A stretch of DNA of 5,435 nt from Cloacimonetes bacterium UBA5553. Lineage in GTDB: Bacteria > Cloacimonadota > Cloacimonadia > Cloacimonadales > Cloacimonadaceae. Shown piece by piece: positions 1 through 5,435 of this stretch (positions within the stretch are counted from its first letter, which is position 1; every line of letters begins with the position of its first letter). Under the pieces are notes generated by a model. It worked only from the letters and a program-made list of their open reading frames with translations. It was not told the origin of the DNA and did not search any database. Both the position numbers and the translations under genes were made by a program. The DNA is taken from the NCBI GenBank assembly GCA_002425825.1, contig DIMZ01000028.1:6212-11646 (forward strand). The letters are read 5' to 3'.

Positions 1-37
1 TGTAAGTGCAGGTGTATTCTCTTGCTAATCACATCGC

Positions 38-43
38 TATAAT
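38..43 (+). promoter_or_regulatory. Candidate -10 hexamer, far upstream
   Basis: A perfect TATAAT, but with no good -35 box at 16-18 bases (the sequence there is TATTCT-like) and no TG extension. It lies about 330 bases before the protease start, so any transcript would have a long leader. AT-rich chance match is quite possible. Confidence 0.2.
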
Positions 44-304
44 CTTAAAAGCTCAATATTCCAAAAAACGGGGAGTTGGAGATTTACGCAGGAACATCAT
101 GCTGCTGTTATTGCACAATTATTATGAACTCATCACAGACAAAGTTCGTAATTAGTCCGACGTATTAGAGTATATAGTTCAAGAAATGCCTAAGATGATA
201 ATTACTTGTGATAGCGGAACTATTCTTGCATACCTTAATGACGTTGGATTTCACGTATGATGATAGTTGATGCCAATAAGTTGCAATAGCACATGTGCCA
301 GTCC

Positions 305-324
305 CATAGCATATTAGCTATGCT
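305..324 (+). repeat. Small inverted repeat with two overlapping foldings, possible operator
   Basis: CATAGC at 305-310 and GCTATG at 317-322 are perfect reverse complements around a 6-base spacer. An overlapping alternative pairs AGCATA (308-313) with TATGCT (319-324). It lies directly upstream of the candidate -10 at 329 and about 50 bases before the start codon, a sensible place for a repressor or activator site. There is no U-tract, so it is not an intrinsic terminator. Six-base arms in AT-rich DNA can arise by chance. Confidence 0.35.
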
Positions 325-328
325 GCAC

Positions 329-334
329 GATAAT
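329..334 (+). promoter_or_regulatory. Candidate -10 hexamer near the protease gene
   Basis: GATAAT matches the sigma-70 -10 consensus at 5 of 6 positions and would start transcription about 30 bases before ATG 374. The -35 position 16-18 bases upstream is poor (sequence around 305-312, inside an inverted repeat). It may need an activator, or may not be a promoter. Weak call. Confidence 0.25.
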
Positions 335-362
335 CATGAAATCAAGATAGATATATTTGCAC

Positions 363-368
363 AAGGAG
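363..368 (+). promoter_or_regulatory. Shine-Dalgarno site of the C25 protease gene
   Basis: AAGGAG (followed by A) is a near-perfect anti-16S match ending 5 bases before ATG 374. It decides the start, because the in-frame ATG at 293 has no comparable purine-rich site upstream and would bury the signal peptide. Confidence 0.9.
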
Positions 369-373
369 ACAGT

Positions 374-433
374 ATGAAACGAGCATTACTGATGCTATGC
401 CTTTTGTTTTTAGTGGCAATGGCATTCTCTGCC
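374..433 (+). other. Sec signal peptide of the protease (residues 1-20)
   Basis: The N-terminus has K2-R3, then a hydrophobic core (residues 4-18, rich in Leu, Met, Ala, Val, Phe) and small residues before E21-K22. Cleavage is plausible after A17 (A15-M16-A17 motif) or after A20. Cys9 sits too early, inside the core, to be a lipoprotein cysteine, so signal peptidase I is expected. Export places the protease in the periplasm or outside the outer membrane. Confidence 0.9.
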
Positions 434-3400
434 GAAAAAGTGTTATTGGGAGTAGGTGACAATTCCCTTTCCCTCTTTAATTCCACACCAAACGAAACCA
501 TCCTGCAATATCGGATAAACACGTTTGAAAAGGAATCGGTAAAGATTAATGGTGAAGAATGGTTCCATATCCGCTTGCCCAAAGAAGGCATAATGCAGGA
601 TAAGGGCATGCCTGAGCTTCCCGTATTTAATCGAAGCATCATCATTGATGGCACAGCCAAGATGAAGCTGGAAGTTTATGATATTGAATACCAGGATATC
701 TTGTTACCCGTAGCTCCGTCTAAGGGAGTTATAACAAGAGATATAGACCCAAAAACGGTTCCCTATACTTTCGATAAAGTATATATGGGTGCCAGCTATT
801 TCCCCGCAGATATGGCAGAGCTTTCTGAGCCTTACATCATGCGTGACTTTCGTGGTGTTACGGTTCAAACCACCCCCTTTGCCTACAATCCCTCTACAAA
901 AACCTTACGCGTTTATACCGCATACAAGATTCGCGTGTACAACGACGGCATAGACAATGTAAACATCCTTAGCAAAGCCAGAACCTCTATATCCAAAGAC
1001 TTTGCTCCCATCTATGAAAACCACTTTGTAAACTGGAATAGCTATCGTTACACACCGGTTAATGATAATTATGGCAAGCTGTTAGTAATATGCCATACCA
1101 ATTTCCTCACCCAGATAGCCCCTTATGTAAACTGGAAGAGACAGAAAGGTGTTCAAACCGAACTTGTGGAATGGAGCACCATCGGTACTACTGCCGCTCA
1201 TTTACAAACATACATCCAAAACAGGTATAATTCGGATAACAGCATCACCTTCGTTCAGCTTGTTGGCGACGCACCTCAGATTCCTACCCTTAGCTCTGGC
1301 GGTGGCGGTAGTGATCCACAATTTTCCAATGTTGCAGGTGGTGATAACTATCCCGACATCTTTATAGGACGTTTCTCTGCCGAAACAACAGCGCAAGTAA
1401 CTGCCCAAGTGAATAAAACCATTGCCTACGAGCGTGATTTAAATACTACAGATACATGGCTTTCCCGCGCACTGGGTATAGCCTCTTCTGAAGGCGGTAG
1501 TGGTCAAGGTGACATGGGCGAAAGCGACATCCAACACATGAACCTTATCCGAACTGATCTCTTGAACTATGGCTACACTTCTGTAGATCAGGTTTATGAT
1601 CCAAGCGCCTCAGCCTCAACAGTTACCACAAACGTTAATGCCGGACGTGGATTTATTAATTACGTCGGTCATGGTTCAGATACTTCATGGGTAACCACAG
1701 GCTTTAACAATACCAATGCCACGGCTTTGACCAATGGAACTAAGCTACCTTTCATAATGGACGTAGCTTGTGTTAATGGTAACTTTGTGTCACTTACTTG
1801 CTTTGCCGAGGCATGGTTGCGTAATGCCAATGGTGGAGCAGTGGCTATGTATGCCAGCACCATAAACCAGAGCTGGAACTCTCCCATGAGAGCGCAGGAC
1901 GAAGCTACAGACCTACTGATAGCCGAGTCTAAAACCACCACTGGTGGCTTGTATTACAACGCATCATGCCTGATGATGGATATCTATGGCAACACCACCG
2001 GCTCAGACGGTGTGAATATGTTCCGCACCTGGACAATCTTTGGTGATGCATCGCTAAAGATACGCACCAAAACTCCCATGGTGATGAATGTTACTCATCC
2101 TGCTACTATACTGATTGGCTCCACCAGCGTATCAGTAAGCACTGGCGTGGCAAATGCCATGGTAGCCATTACCTATAATAATACTATTTATGGCGTGGCA
2201 ACCACCAACAGCAGCGGAAATGCTACCATTACTTTAAACAATCCGCCTACAGGAGCTCTGAACTATACAATTACTGCCACAGGCTTTAACAGGGTTACCT
2301 ATGTTGGCACCATTCAGCAGATTGCCGGTAATGGCCCCTTTATGACTGTGGAATCTGCCACCTATGCAGATAGCAATAATAACGTAGCAGAATACAATGA
2401 TAGCGGTAGCTATAACATCAGCTTCAAAAACATCGGTACTGCGGCTGCTACAAACGTTAGCGCAACCCTCGCCTGCAGCACGCCGGGAATAACGCTGGTG
2501 GATGCCAGCGAAACCATAGCTTCATTAGCTGCCGGTGCTTCGGTATTTAGAAACAATGCTTTTAGCTTTAATATTGCCAATAACATTGCTAATGGAACCA
2601 CGGCTAATTTTACCATTACCATGACCGCAGGAACAGAGACTTGGACACATGAAATTTCTCTTAGCATTAATGCTCCTATGTTTGCCTTTGGGAACATGAG
2701 CATTCTTGATCCCAGCGGGAACAACAATGGCAGACTGGATCCGGGCGAGACAGTTACCATCACCATCCCGCTCAATAACACCGGTGGTGCTGCATCAGCA
2801 AGCGGTAGCGCAACTCTATCATCCGCAACCAACGGCATATCTGTGATAGCAAACTCTGCCAACTTCAGTTCTGTGGCTGCTGGCGGAACGGCAAGCCTTA
2901 GCTTCACAGTGTCCGCTTCTACGGGCATGACAGTGGGAACCATTGCCAGCTTTGTGTTCAATTCCACATCCGGTGCCTACAATGCTAACAAGACTGAGAC
3001 AACGGCAGTTGGTTTGATAATAGAAGACTTTGAAACAGGTAACTTCAATTCCTTCCCCTGGGAACTCAGTGCAACTCCCTGGAGAATAGAGAACACTGGT
3101 GCCTATGCAGGAACTTATGTGGCTAAGAGCGGTACCATTACTGCAAACCAAAGCACAACGCTGCAAACCACACGTGTGCTTACCTCAAGCGGAACTCTTA
3201 GCTTTTATTACAAGGTTTCCTCAGAATCCGGTTATGATTTCCTGAAGTTCTATATCGATGGAACCCTGCAGAACCAATGGTCAGGCACAGTAGATTGGAC
3301 TCAGGCATCATACACCCTGAACCCGGGAACCAGAGTATTAAAATGGGAATACATGAAAGATGGAAGCGTTGATAGTGGAACCGACTGTGCTTGGCTCGAT

Positions 3401-5435
3401 AACATAATATTCCCTGCCTCCACTACTGCCAGCACCTTCAATCCTCCCACAAACTTTGCCGTTACTTCCAGCCATGCAGTGGCAAATCTTAGCTGGAGTG
3501 CGCCGACATCCGGCACCCCCACCGGCTATAAGATTTACAAAAACAGCAGCTTGCTTACCACTGTTACAGGTTTGTCTTATACAGACACGGCAGTAAGCAA
3601 TGGCACCAGCTATTCCTACTATGTAAAGGCTGCCTATTCCGGTGGCGATTCCGATGCTACTAACACCATTTCTGTAACTCCCAATGCTGTTGCACCTACT
3701 AACTTAGTTGCAAGCCCCGGCAACGGCGTGGTGGCTTTAACATGGACTGCTGCTACAGGTAGAGGCATGGATGATGTCATAGATAGCAAAGATGATCGCG
3801 CTATCAGCGGTTATCGGGTGTATCGCAATGGCTCAGCTATTGCTAATGTAAGCGTTACAAACTATAACGATAGCGGGCTAACCAATGGAACCAGCTACTC
3901 ATACTATGTAACCACAGTCTATGCCAATCCTGCAGGCGAATCAGCAGCATCAAACACAGTCTCTGCCACTCCTAATGTAGTGTTGGAAGCCATAATTGGC
4001 AACGGCACTGCGGTAACAGGCACAACAGCCGCCTCACCTGTAAACGTATATTATAAGAGCTTGCATGGGCAATCCATTTATACTGCTGCAGAACTGAATA
4101 GCGCAGGTGTGATTGGAGCTCAAAATATTACACATATTGGCTTCAACATTACAGGCCTGCCTACGGTTGCTATGCCAAACTTCGTGGTAAGAATGAAGCA
4201 TACTACTGCCATGAACGTAGCCAGTGCATGGGTGACGGTAGATGCCAGCAACATAGTTTATTCCAATGCGTCATACCTGCCCACTCAAACCGGCTATAAT
4301 ATGTACACCCTATCCACTCCCTTTGCCTGGAATGGAACAGATAACATAGTAATCGACACTGCCTTTGGCGTTTTTACCCCGAACTATGCATCCACCGGGC
4401 AAGTACAATATACCACAGTTACCGGAGGCTATAGGTTTGGTAGAAATGATACTGTGGATCAAACCAATCTATTCACCGGCACCGGCACTGCCACCACACG
4501 CCCCAACCTAAAGCTTATTCTTGCCCCTGCAACCAGCAATCCGCAGATAAGCGTTGCTCCGAACACCCTCAGTTATGGCTCGGTAGCAGTTGGCGCAAAC
4601 ACCTCTCAGAGCTTCACAATTACGAACGTAGGTGGCGGAACACTTACCGGAACCATCACCACTCCCACAGGTTATAGCGTGACAGCACAAAGCCGCGACG
4701 AGCGCAATACCATCAATTTCAGCTTGGGGGAGAGTGCATCAATAGTATATAACCTTAGCTTCGCTCCTACTGCTGCAGGCTCATATAATGGAAACGTGGT
4801 TATTGCCAGCAATAGCGAAACCCTTAGCACCTTTAATATTACCGTAACAGGCACAGGCTATATCCCGCCAACCATGGTGCTTGATGCCGAAATGATTGCT
4901 GCCACTTTAATGCAAAATGAAGAAGGAACAGATAGCTTCAGCATAAGCAACACAGGTAGCCAAAGCCTGAACTATAGCATCGGCTTATCCGAGGTGCGTA
5001 GTAGAGCAAATGTACAAAACAGCAATGCACGAAAGGTTAGCTTAAGCAAAAATATTACCGGCTCAACTCTTGTGTTAGACACTAACCTCTTTGTTCCCGG
5101 TGCTACACAGGACTGGACATTTACTGCCACTAATGCCAGCCCTGATTCCGACTGGCTGAAGTACGTTATAGTCCAGTTTCCAGCTGGTGTAACTGTTAAC
5201 AGTGCAACCAATTTCGTAGGTGGAGACGGTGGGGAAATGACTCCTGATGTTACCACCGGTAATGGAGTTACTATCACTTGGTTTGGTCAAACATCCAGCA
5301 ATTGGGGCGTTATCTACGGTAATGGTGACTTTGCCACTGCAACCGTGAGTGTAAGCGTTCCAGCCGGTTATGGCTCAACCATGAATATTCCCTATACTCT
5401 TAAAGGAGACGGCTATGGTGTAGACCCGCACACCC
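374..5435 (+). CDS. Gingipain-like secreted cysteine protease (family C25) with multidomain adhesin C-terminus, 3'-partial
   Basis: The frame from ATG 374 is open to the end of the window (1687 codons, no stop), so the C-terminus is missing. It encodes an exported C25 endopeptidase that probably cleaves after arginine. Order: signal peptide (1 to ~20), propeptide (~21-225), catalytic domain (~226-565), gingipain Ig domain (~566-650), then about eight beta-sandwich modules. The predicted catalytic dyad is H433 (in YVGHGSDTSW) and C466 (in MDVACVNGNF). Their 33-residue spacing equals the H211/C244 spacing of RgpB as I remember it. E373, D385 and W501 sit where RgpB has catalytic Glu152, S1 Asp163 and Trp284. 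ATG 374 is chosen because AAGGAG lies 5 bases upstream and a Sec signal peptide follows at once; in-frame ATG 293 would add 27 polar residues before it. RgpB comparisons are from memory, not an alignment. Family assignment is very secure; arginine specificity and cell-surface location are inferred. Already over 1680 residues, it is far longer than RgpB and nearer RgpA/Kgp in scale. Confidence 0.96.
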   Translation, partial: MKRALLMLCLLFLVAMAFSAEKVLLGVGDNSLSLFNSTPNETILQYRINTFEKESVKINGEEWFHIRLPKEGIMQDKGMPELPVFNRSIIIDGTAKMKLEVYDIEYQDILLPVAPSKGVITRDIDPKTVPYTFDKVYMGASYFPADMAELSEPYIMRDFRGVTVQTTPFAYNPSTKTLRVYTAYKIRVYNDGIDNVNILSKARTSISKDFAPIYENHFVNWNSYRYTPVNDNYGKLLVICHTNFLTQIAPYVNWKRQKGVQTELVEWSTIGTTAAHLQTYIQNRYNSDNSITFVQLVGDAPQIPTLSSGGGGSDPQFSNVAGGDNYPDIFIGRFSAETTAQVTAQVNKTIAYERDLNTTDTWLSRALGIASSEGGSGQGDMGESDIQHMNLIRTDLLNYGYTSVDQVYDPSASASTVTTNVNAGRGFINYVGHGSDTSWVTTGFNNTNATALTNGTKLPFIMDVACVNGNFVSLTCFAEAWLRNANGGAVAMYASTINQSWNSPMRAQDEATDLLIAESKTTTGGLYYNASCLMMDIYGNTTGSDGVNMFRTWTIFGDASLKIRTKTPMVMNVTHPATILIGSTSVSVSTGVANAMVAITYNNTIYGVATTNSSGNATITLNNPPTGALNYTITATGFNRVTYVGTIQQIAGNGPFMTVESATYADSNNNVAEYNDSGSYNISFKNIGTAAATNVSATLACSTPGITLVDASETIASLAAGASVFRNNAFSFNIANNIANGTTANFTITMTAGTETWTHEISLSINAPMFAFGNMSILDPSGNNNGRLDPGETVTITIPLNNTGGAASASGSATLSSATNGISVIANSANFSSVAAGGTASLSFTVSASTGMTVGTIASFVFNSTSGAYNANKTETTAVGLIIEDFETGNFNSFPWELSATPWRIENTGAYAGTYVAKSGTITANQSTTLQTTRVLTSSGTLSFYYKVSSESGYDFLKFYIDGTLQNQWSGTVDWTQASYTLNPGTRVLKWEYMKDGSVDSGTDCAWLDNIIFPASTTASTFNPPTNFAVTSSHAVANLSWSAPTSGTPTGYKIYKNSSLLTTVTGLSYTDTAVSNGTSYSYYVKAAYSGGDSDATNTISVTPNAVAPTNLVASPGNGVVALTWTAATGRGMDDVIDSKDDRAISGYRVYRNGSAIANVSVTNYNDSGLTNGTSYSYYVTTVYANPAGESAASNTVSATPNVVLEAIIGNGTAVTGTTAASPVNVYYKSLHGQSIYTAAELNSAGVIGAQNITHIGFNITGLPTVAMPNFVVRMKHTTAMNVASAWVTVDASNIVYSNASYLPTQTGYNMYTLSTPFAWNGTDNIVIDTAFGVFTPNYASTGQVQYTTVTGGYRFGRNDTVDQTNLFTGTGTATTRPNLKLILAPATSNPQISVAPNTLSYGSVAVGANTSQSFTITNVGGGTLTGTITTPTGYSVTAQSRDERNTINFSLGESASIVYNLSFAPTAAGSYNGNVVIASNSETLSTFNITVTGTGYIPPTMVLDAEMIAATLMQNEEGTDSFSISNTGSQSLNYSIGLSEVRSRANVQNSNARKVSLSKNITGSTLVLDTNLFVPGATQDWTFTATNASPDSDWLKYVIVQFPAGVTVNSATNFVGGDGGEMTPDVTTGNGVTITWFGQTSSNWGVIYGNGDFATATVSVSVPAGYGSTMNIPYTLKGDGYGVDPHT
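434..1048 (+). other. C25-type N-terminal propeptide (residues ~21-225)
   Basis: This stretch resembles the propeptide of gingipains: a beta-rich region with the conserved G-x-P-x-LP element (G78 to P83, G-MPELP) followed by Ile/Val-rich strands. In gingipains the propeptide inhibits the enzyme and aids folding. The boundary is drawn at R225|Y226: the sequence R-YTPV here matches the RgpB maturation junction as I remember it, with cleavage after Arg and mature enzyme starting YTPV. Confidence 0.75.
1049..2068 (+). other. C25 catalytic domain (residues ~226-565)
   Basis: The domain opens with a beta-strand and NWKRQKG-type segment (after Y233-GKLLVI) and closes with TWTIFGDASL-KIRT (to residue 565). 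Gingipain hallmarks in order are FVQLVGDAPQIP, NYPDIFIGRFS, IASSEGG with E373, GESDIQH with D385, NYVGHGSD with H433, FIMDVACVNG with C466, and STINQSWNSPMR with W501. These correspond to RgpB Glu152, Asp163, His211, Cys244 and Trp284. The S1 Asp plus Trp pattern is that of the arginine-specific Rgp enzymes, so trypsin-like cleavage after Arg is inferred. The loop between C466 and W501 is five residues shorter than in RgpB. A natural SSGGGGSD stretch occurs at residues 307-314. Confidence 0.9.
2069..2323 (+). other. Gingipain-type Ig-like domain (residues ~566-650)
   Basis: It follows the catalytic domain directly, as the IgSF domain does in RgpB. The pattern is shared: M-x-VTHPATI, paired Val-rich strands, YGVATT, GNATITL, then an ALNYTITATGFN segment that parallels the LTLTVVGYN strand of RgpB. 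In gingipains this domain packs against the catalytic core and is needed for folding. The assignment is by remembered similarity. Confidence 0.75.
2327..3013 (+). other. Two tandem Ig/CARDB-like modules (residues ~652-880)
   Basis: Module one begins near G652 with a D-S-N-N-N-x-A-E-Y-N-D-S-G-S line, and module two near M769 with D779-PSGNNNGRLDPGET. Both continue as strand, 'N-x-G' turn, Ala/Thr-rich strand and end in an Ala-Gly-Gly/Ala turn before the last strands, so they look like diverged copies of one unit. The NNNGRLDPGE element (783-792) resembles Asp/Asn-rich calcium-binding loops in surface beta-sandwiches; metal binding is a guess. Role: spacer or adhesive stalk. Confidence 0.6.
3014..3415 (+). 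other. MAM/choice-of-anchor-type jelly-roll module (residues ~881-1014)
   Basis: It opens with IIEDFETGNF-x-x-FPWELS, contains PWRIEN, SFYYKVSSESGYD, LKFYIDG and W-SGTVDW, and closes with DCAWLDNIIFP. This is the layout of carbohydrate- or protein-binding jelly rolls of the MAM/concanavalin-like type, including the cleaved-adhesin domains of gingipain RgpA and Kgp. The true ligand is unknown. Exact family assignment would need a profile search. Confidence 0.65.
3443..3973 (+). other. Two fibronectin type III modules (residues ~1024-1200)
   Basis: Both copies have the FnIII pattern: PPTNF or APTNL start, LSW or LTW strand, GYKIYKN or GYRVYRN strand, then the identical NGTSYSYYV (1076-1084 and 1171-1179) and a final SVTPN or SATPN. 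The repeat is visible in the DNA, where bases 3599-3625 and 3884-3910 differ only at synonymous positions. The second copy carries a charged 13-residue insert (R1130-R1142) before its GYRVYRN strand. FnIII domains here would be spacers or adhesion modules; RgpA/Kgp adhesins also carry FnIII-like domains. Confidence 0.85.
3989..4531 (+). other. Second jelly-roll-like adhesin module (residues ~1206-1386)
   Basis: It begins IIGNGTAVTG, then HGQSIYTAAELNSAG, ITHIGFNI, MKHTT, STPFAWNGTDNIVID and ends RPNLKLILAP. This is a pattern I associate with secreted, multidomain proteins of Bacteroidota and relatives: an exposed beta-sandwich where 'PF-x-W/Y-NG-x-x-N-hydrophobic' marks a late strand. Molecular function is not known to me. 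Boundaries are approximate. Confidence 0.5.
4541..5053 (+). other. ASH/HYDIN-like Ig modules (residues ~1390-1560)
   Basis: P1390-QISVAPNTLSYGSVAVG, SFTITNVGG, SIVYNLSFAPTAAG-YNG and VTGTGY (to 1496) form the classic 'choice-of-anchor D'/ASH Ig pattern. A shorter related unit follows (TMVLDAEMIAA, then FSISNTGSQSLNYSI). Charged, Arg-containing stretches interrupt each: SRDERN at 1440-1445 and VRSRAN to ARK at 1541-1554. They are otherwise Thr/Ser/Asn-rich spacer domains. Confidence 0.6.
5054..5434 (+). other. Unassigned terminal beta-rich module, cut by the window edge (residues 1561-1687)
   Basis: This segment has LVLDTNLFVPG, FTATNASPDSDWL, VIVQFPAGV, NFVGGDGGEM, ITWFGQ, NWGVIYGNG and ends GDGYGVDPHT. 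It reads as another all-beta module (NAS-x-D-W-x-x-V, then FP-x-GV) of the kind repeated in large surface proteins of this group. The reading continues beyond the window, so the number of further modules and any C-terminal sorting signal cannot be seen. Confidence 0.45.

Larger units (their letters stand above)
1..373. other. Upstream intergenic region, no supported gene
   Basis: All six frames are broken by stops and I recognise no RNA gene, terminator or known protein. The longest suggestive stretch is the + frame starting at base 6: it is open to base 260 except for a single TAG at 153-155, and could be decayed coding sequence. It meets ATG 257 of another frame in an ATGA overlap (257-260); that second frame stops at TAG 287-289 and then joins the protease frame. 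No product could be recognised, so no gene is called. The region most likely carries the promoter and leader of the protease gene. Confidence 0.55.

Noticed and set aside
293..373. Alternative in-frame start at ATG 293 (27-residue extension)
   Set aside because: There is no Shine-Dalgarno site before it, and the polar extension would place the signal peptide internally; ATG 374 has an excellent site.
398..400. Cys9 as a lipoprotein lipobox cysteine
   Set aside because: It lies within the first half of the hydrophobic core, too close to the N-terminus, and signal peptidase I sites follow at residues 17-20.
334..660. 108-codon minus-strand frame overlapping the start of the protease gene
   Set aside because: It is antisense to the signal peptide and propeptide, with no ribosome site or family motif seen; treated as a shadow.
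1292..1315. SSGGGGSD stretch resembling an engineered Gly4Ser linker
   Set aside because: It falls in a loop of the catalytic domain where RgpB has a Gly-containing loop, in native codon style; a coincidence rather than a construct.
2410..2967. 185-codon open frame on the minus strand
   Set aside because: It lies wholly antisense to the protease frame, has a low-complexity Leu/Val/Ala composition typical of the reverse of Thr/Ser/Asn-rich codons, and shows no recognisable motif.
3599..3910. Direct DNA repeat around the NGTSYSYYV codons as a mobile or CRISPR-like repeat
   Set aside because: The two copies are conserved strands of tandem FnIII domains and differ only at synonymous positions; domain duplication explains them.
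4972..5290. Two overlapping minus-strand frames near the window end
   Set aside because: Both are antisense to the continuous beta-module coding frame and overlap each other; no independent evidence for either.

Overview
The window is almost entirely one very large, 3'-truncated gene on the + strand. It runs from ATG 374 to the last base without a stop (1687 codons plus one base). It encodes a secreted gingipain-type cysteine protease (clan CD, family C25) with a long C-terminal train of beta-sandwich, adhesin-like domains.

Organism: the protein is rich in Thr, Ser, Asn, Ala and Gly. Base composition looks moderate, and ATA and AGC codons are frequent. The domain mix (C25 protease, MAM/choice-of-anchor-like jelly roll, paired FnIII, ASH/HYDIN-like Ig, and a terminal block reading 'GDGYGVDPHT') resembles the surface proteins of the Fibrobacteres-Chlorobi-Bacteroidetes neighbourhood. 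It fits Candidatus Cloacimonadota (Cloacimonas/Syntrophosphaera-like) best. This is recognition by eye and not a database result; Bacteroidota or Marinimicrobia remain possible.

Layout: bases 1-373 hold no gene I can support. They contain a TATAAT hexamer far upstream, a small inverted repeat with a -10-like hexamer just downstream, possible decayed coding sequence, and a strong Shine-Dalgarno site. From 374 the protein reads: signal peptide (residues 1 to about 17-20), C25 propeptide (to R225), catalytic domain (about 226-565), gingipain-type Ig domain (about 566-650), two repeat-like Ig/CARDB modules (about 652-880), a jelly-roll module (about 881-1014), two FnIII modules (about 1024-1200), a second jelly-roll-like module (about 1206-1386), ASH-like Ig modules (about 1390-1560), and a terminal module still open at the window edge.

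How it would work: the catalytic domain keeps the residues I recall from P. gingivalis RgpB. These are Glu, His and Cys at the active site, the S1 Asp and Trp that select arginine, and even the Arg|Tyr-Thr-Pro-Val maturation junction. The simplest model is an exported zymogen, activated by cleavage after Arg, tethered to a long adhesive stalk. No second gene and no multi-gene system is visible. All minus-strand open frames lie antisense to this gene or its leader and look like shadows.
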